Shown here: piece by piece, positions 63,401 through 64,000 of the stretch
How positions within the stretch are numbered: position 1 is the stretch's first letter
Layout: every line of letters starts with the position of its first letter
Origin: Leptasterias polaris
Taxonomy: Eukaryota; Echinodermata; Asteroidea; Forcipulatida; Asteriidae
Assembly (NCBI GenBank): GCA_037783415.1
Contig: JAZGTN010000051.1
Span: 1,178,001 to 1,242,000 of the forward strand
Direction: 5' to 3'
Length of the DNA stretch: 64,000 nucleotides
The notes under the pieces: model-generated
Databases searched by the model: none
Seen by the model: the letters and a program-made list of their open reading frames with translations, nothing else
What the model was told of the DNA's origin: nothing
Translations under genes and position numbers: made by a program

Positions 63401-64000
63401 TCAAAATACGGAAGTTAGATTTCTAAACTGGAAACTGAAGCCCCTATATTAAAGTCAACAAAGTGTTTACTGCCATACTACGCTGAAAACACCGGTTCTC
63501 GTCTGATCACCGAAGTTAAGCATCGTCAGGCCCGGTCAGTACTTGGACGGGAGACCTCCTGGGAATACCGGGTGCTGTAGACATCTTTTTGTATTTTTCC
63601 TCAACATACGGAGGTTAGAAACGATCTAAACTGAAGCCCCTAAATTTTAAAGTTAGCAACGTGTCTACTGCCATACTACGCTGAAAACACCGGTTCTCGT
63701 CTGATCACCGAAGTTAAGCATCGTCGGGCCCGGTCAGTACTTGGACGGGAGACCTCTTGGGAATACCGGGTGCTTTAGACATCTTTTGTATTTTTCCTCG
63801 ACATACGGAGGTTAGATCTAAACTGGAAACTGAAGCCCCTAAATTAAAGTTAGCAACGTGTCTACTGCCATACTACGCTGAAAACACCGGTTCTCGTCTG
63901 ATAACCGAAGTTAAGCATCGTCGGGCCCGGTCAGTACTTGGATGGGAGACCTCCTGGGAATACCGGGTGCTGTAGACATCTTTTGTATTTTTCATCGACA
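57429..64000 (+). repeat. 22-unit higher-order repeat (period 4352 bp), second copy runs off the window
   Basis: CTTTAGAC-class units at 57429, 57823, 58415 and 59405 recur at 61781, 62175, 62767 and 63757, all 4352 bp later. Inside it, a 990-bp 5-unit repeat is visible at 58415, 59405 and 60395, sharing GTGCTGTGGACAT, TTTTTCATCGAC and AAATTTTAAAG markers. Confidence 0.85.
63860..63977 (+). rRNA. Last complete 5S rRNA gene in the window
   Basis: Complete core of the GATAACCGAAG / TTGGATGGGAG variant, where C at nt 45 is A and nt 84 is T. It is followed by 23 bp of a type A spacer with the TTTTTCATCGAC change; the array clearly continues beyond the window. Confidence 0.9.

Larger units (their letters stand above)
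49505..64000 (+). rRNA. Right tandem array of 5S rRNA genes (about 73 units)
   Basis: Direct continuation of the left array, same strand, same unit length and same three spacer types. Complete genes run from 49630 to the one at 63860-63977, followed by a partial spacer to the window edge. It differs from the left array in carrying at least sixteen genes with the CTTTAGAC 3' end, and in having shorter, more regular higher-order periods (988-990 bp and 4352 bp). Some type C spacers near 59296, 60286 and 63646 have AAATTTTAAAG, a 2-bp expansion in the TATA-like box. Confidence 0.95.

Noticed and set aside
216..63975. Many + strand open frames of 65-83 codons giving near-identical peptides across the array
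   Set aside because: They run through the 5S gene and spacer, start mostly at TTG or chance ATG, and recur only because the unit recurs. There is no codon-level selection signal; they are repeat artefacts.
1..64000. Window as an assembly collapse or artificial expansion
   Set aside because: Cannot be excluded, but the many ordered single-base markers and graded differences between blocks look like real tandem amplification; long-read coverage would decide.

Overview
The window is eukaryotic and almost entirely one tandem array of 5S ribosomal RNA genes, broken once by a non-LTR retrotransposon. About 300 head-to-tail units, all on the + strand, fill 1-45283 and 49505-64000. A unit is usually 196-199 bp: a 118-120 nt 5S gene plus a 78-81 bp spacer. 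The gene is a metazoan-type 5S, recognisable from its A-box, intermediate element and C-box, its near-universal central and 3' sequence, and its closing helix GTCTAC/GTAGAC. The spacers carry T-run terminators, a TATA-like box about 20 bp upstream of the gene, and a conserved TTAGA...TCTAA dyad. The array and the type of retroelement suggest an invertebrate animal. A marine invertebrate, possibly a cnidarian, is plausible, but the phylum cannot be fixed from this window.

Layout: 1-45283 is the left array, built from three main spacer types mixed into nested higher-order repeats with periods of 7, 8, 10, 11, 17 and 28 units. 45284-49504 is a 4.2-kb CR1/L2-like LINE on the - strand, inserted inside one 5S gene. 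49505-64000 is the right array, the direct continuation of the left, with 5-unit and 22-unit higher-order repeats and a 5S variant class not seen on the left.

The LINE encodes a single reading frame of about 1185 codons. In order it holds an N-terminal leader, a 2A-like motif, a PHD-type zinc finger, an APE-type endonuclease, a reverse transcriptase and a CR1-like C-terminal domain. It has only two in-frame nonsense codons and no frameshift. It ends in a (AAT)9 tail. The insertion joins the two 5S halves with no target-site duplication, and uninterrupted sister units in the same window show what the empty site looked like.

The least expected feature is in the 5S itself. Compared with other animal 5S, every copy I examined carries T at nt 7, 59 and 93, and each creates a mismatch in helix I, II or IV. 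Either this species has an unusual 5S, or the whole array is an amplified 5S-like or pseudo-5S variant. Apart from the LINE reading frame I see no credible protein-coding gene; short + strand open frames across the array are artefacts of the repeat.
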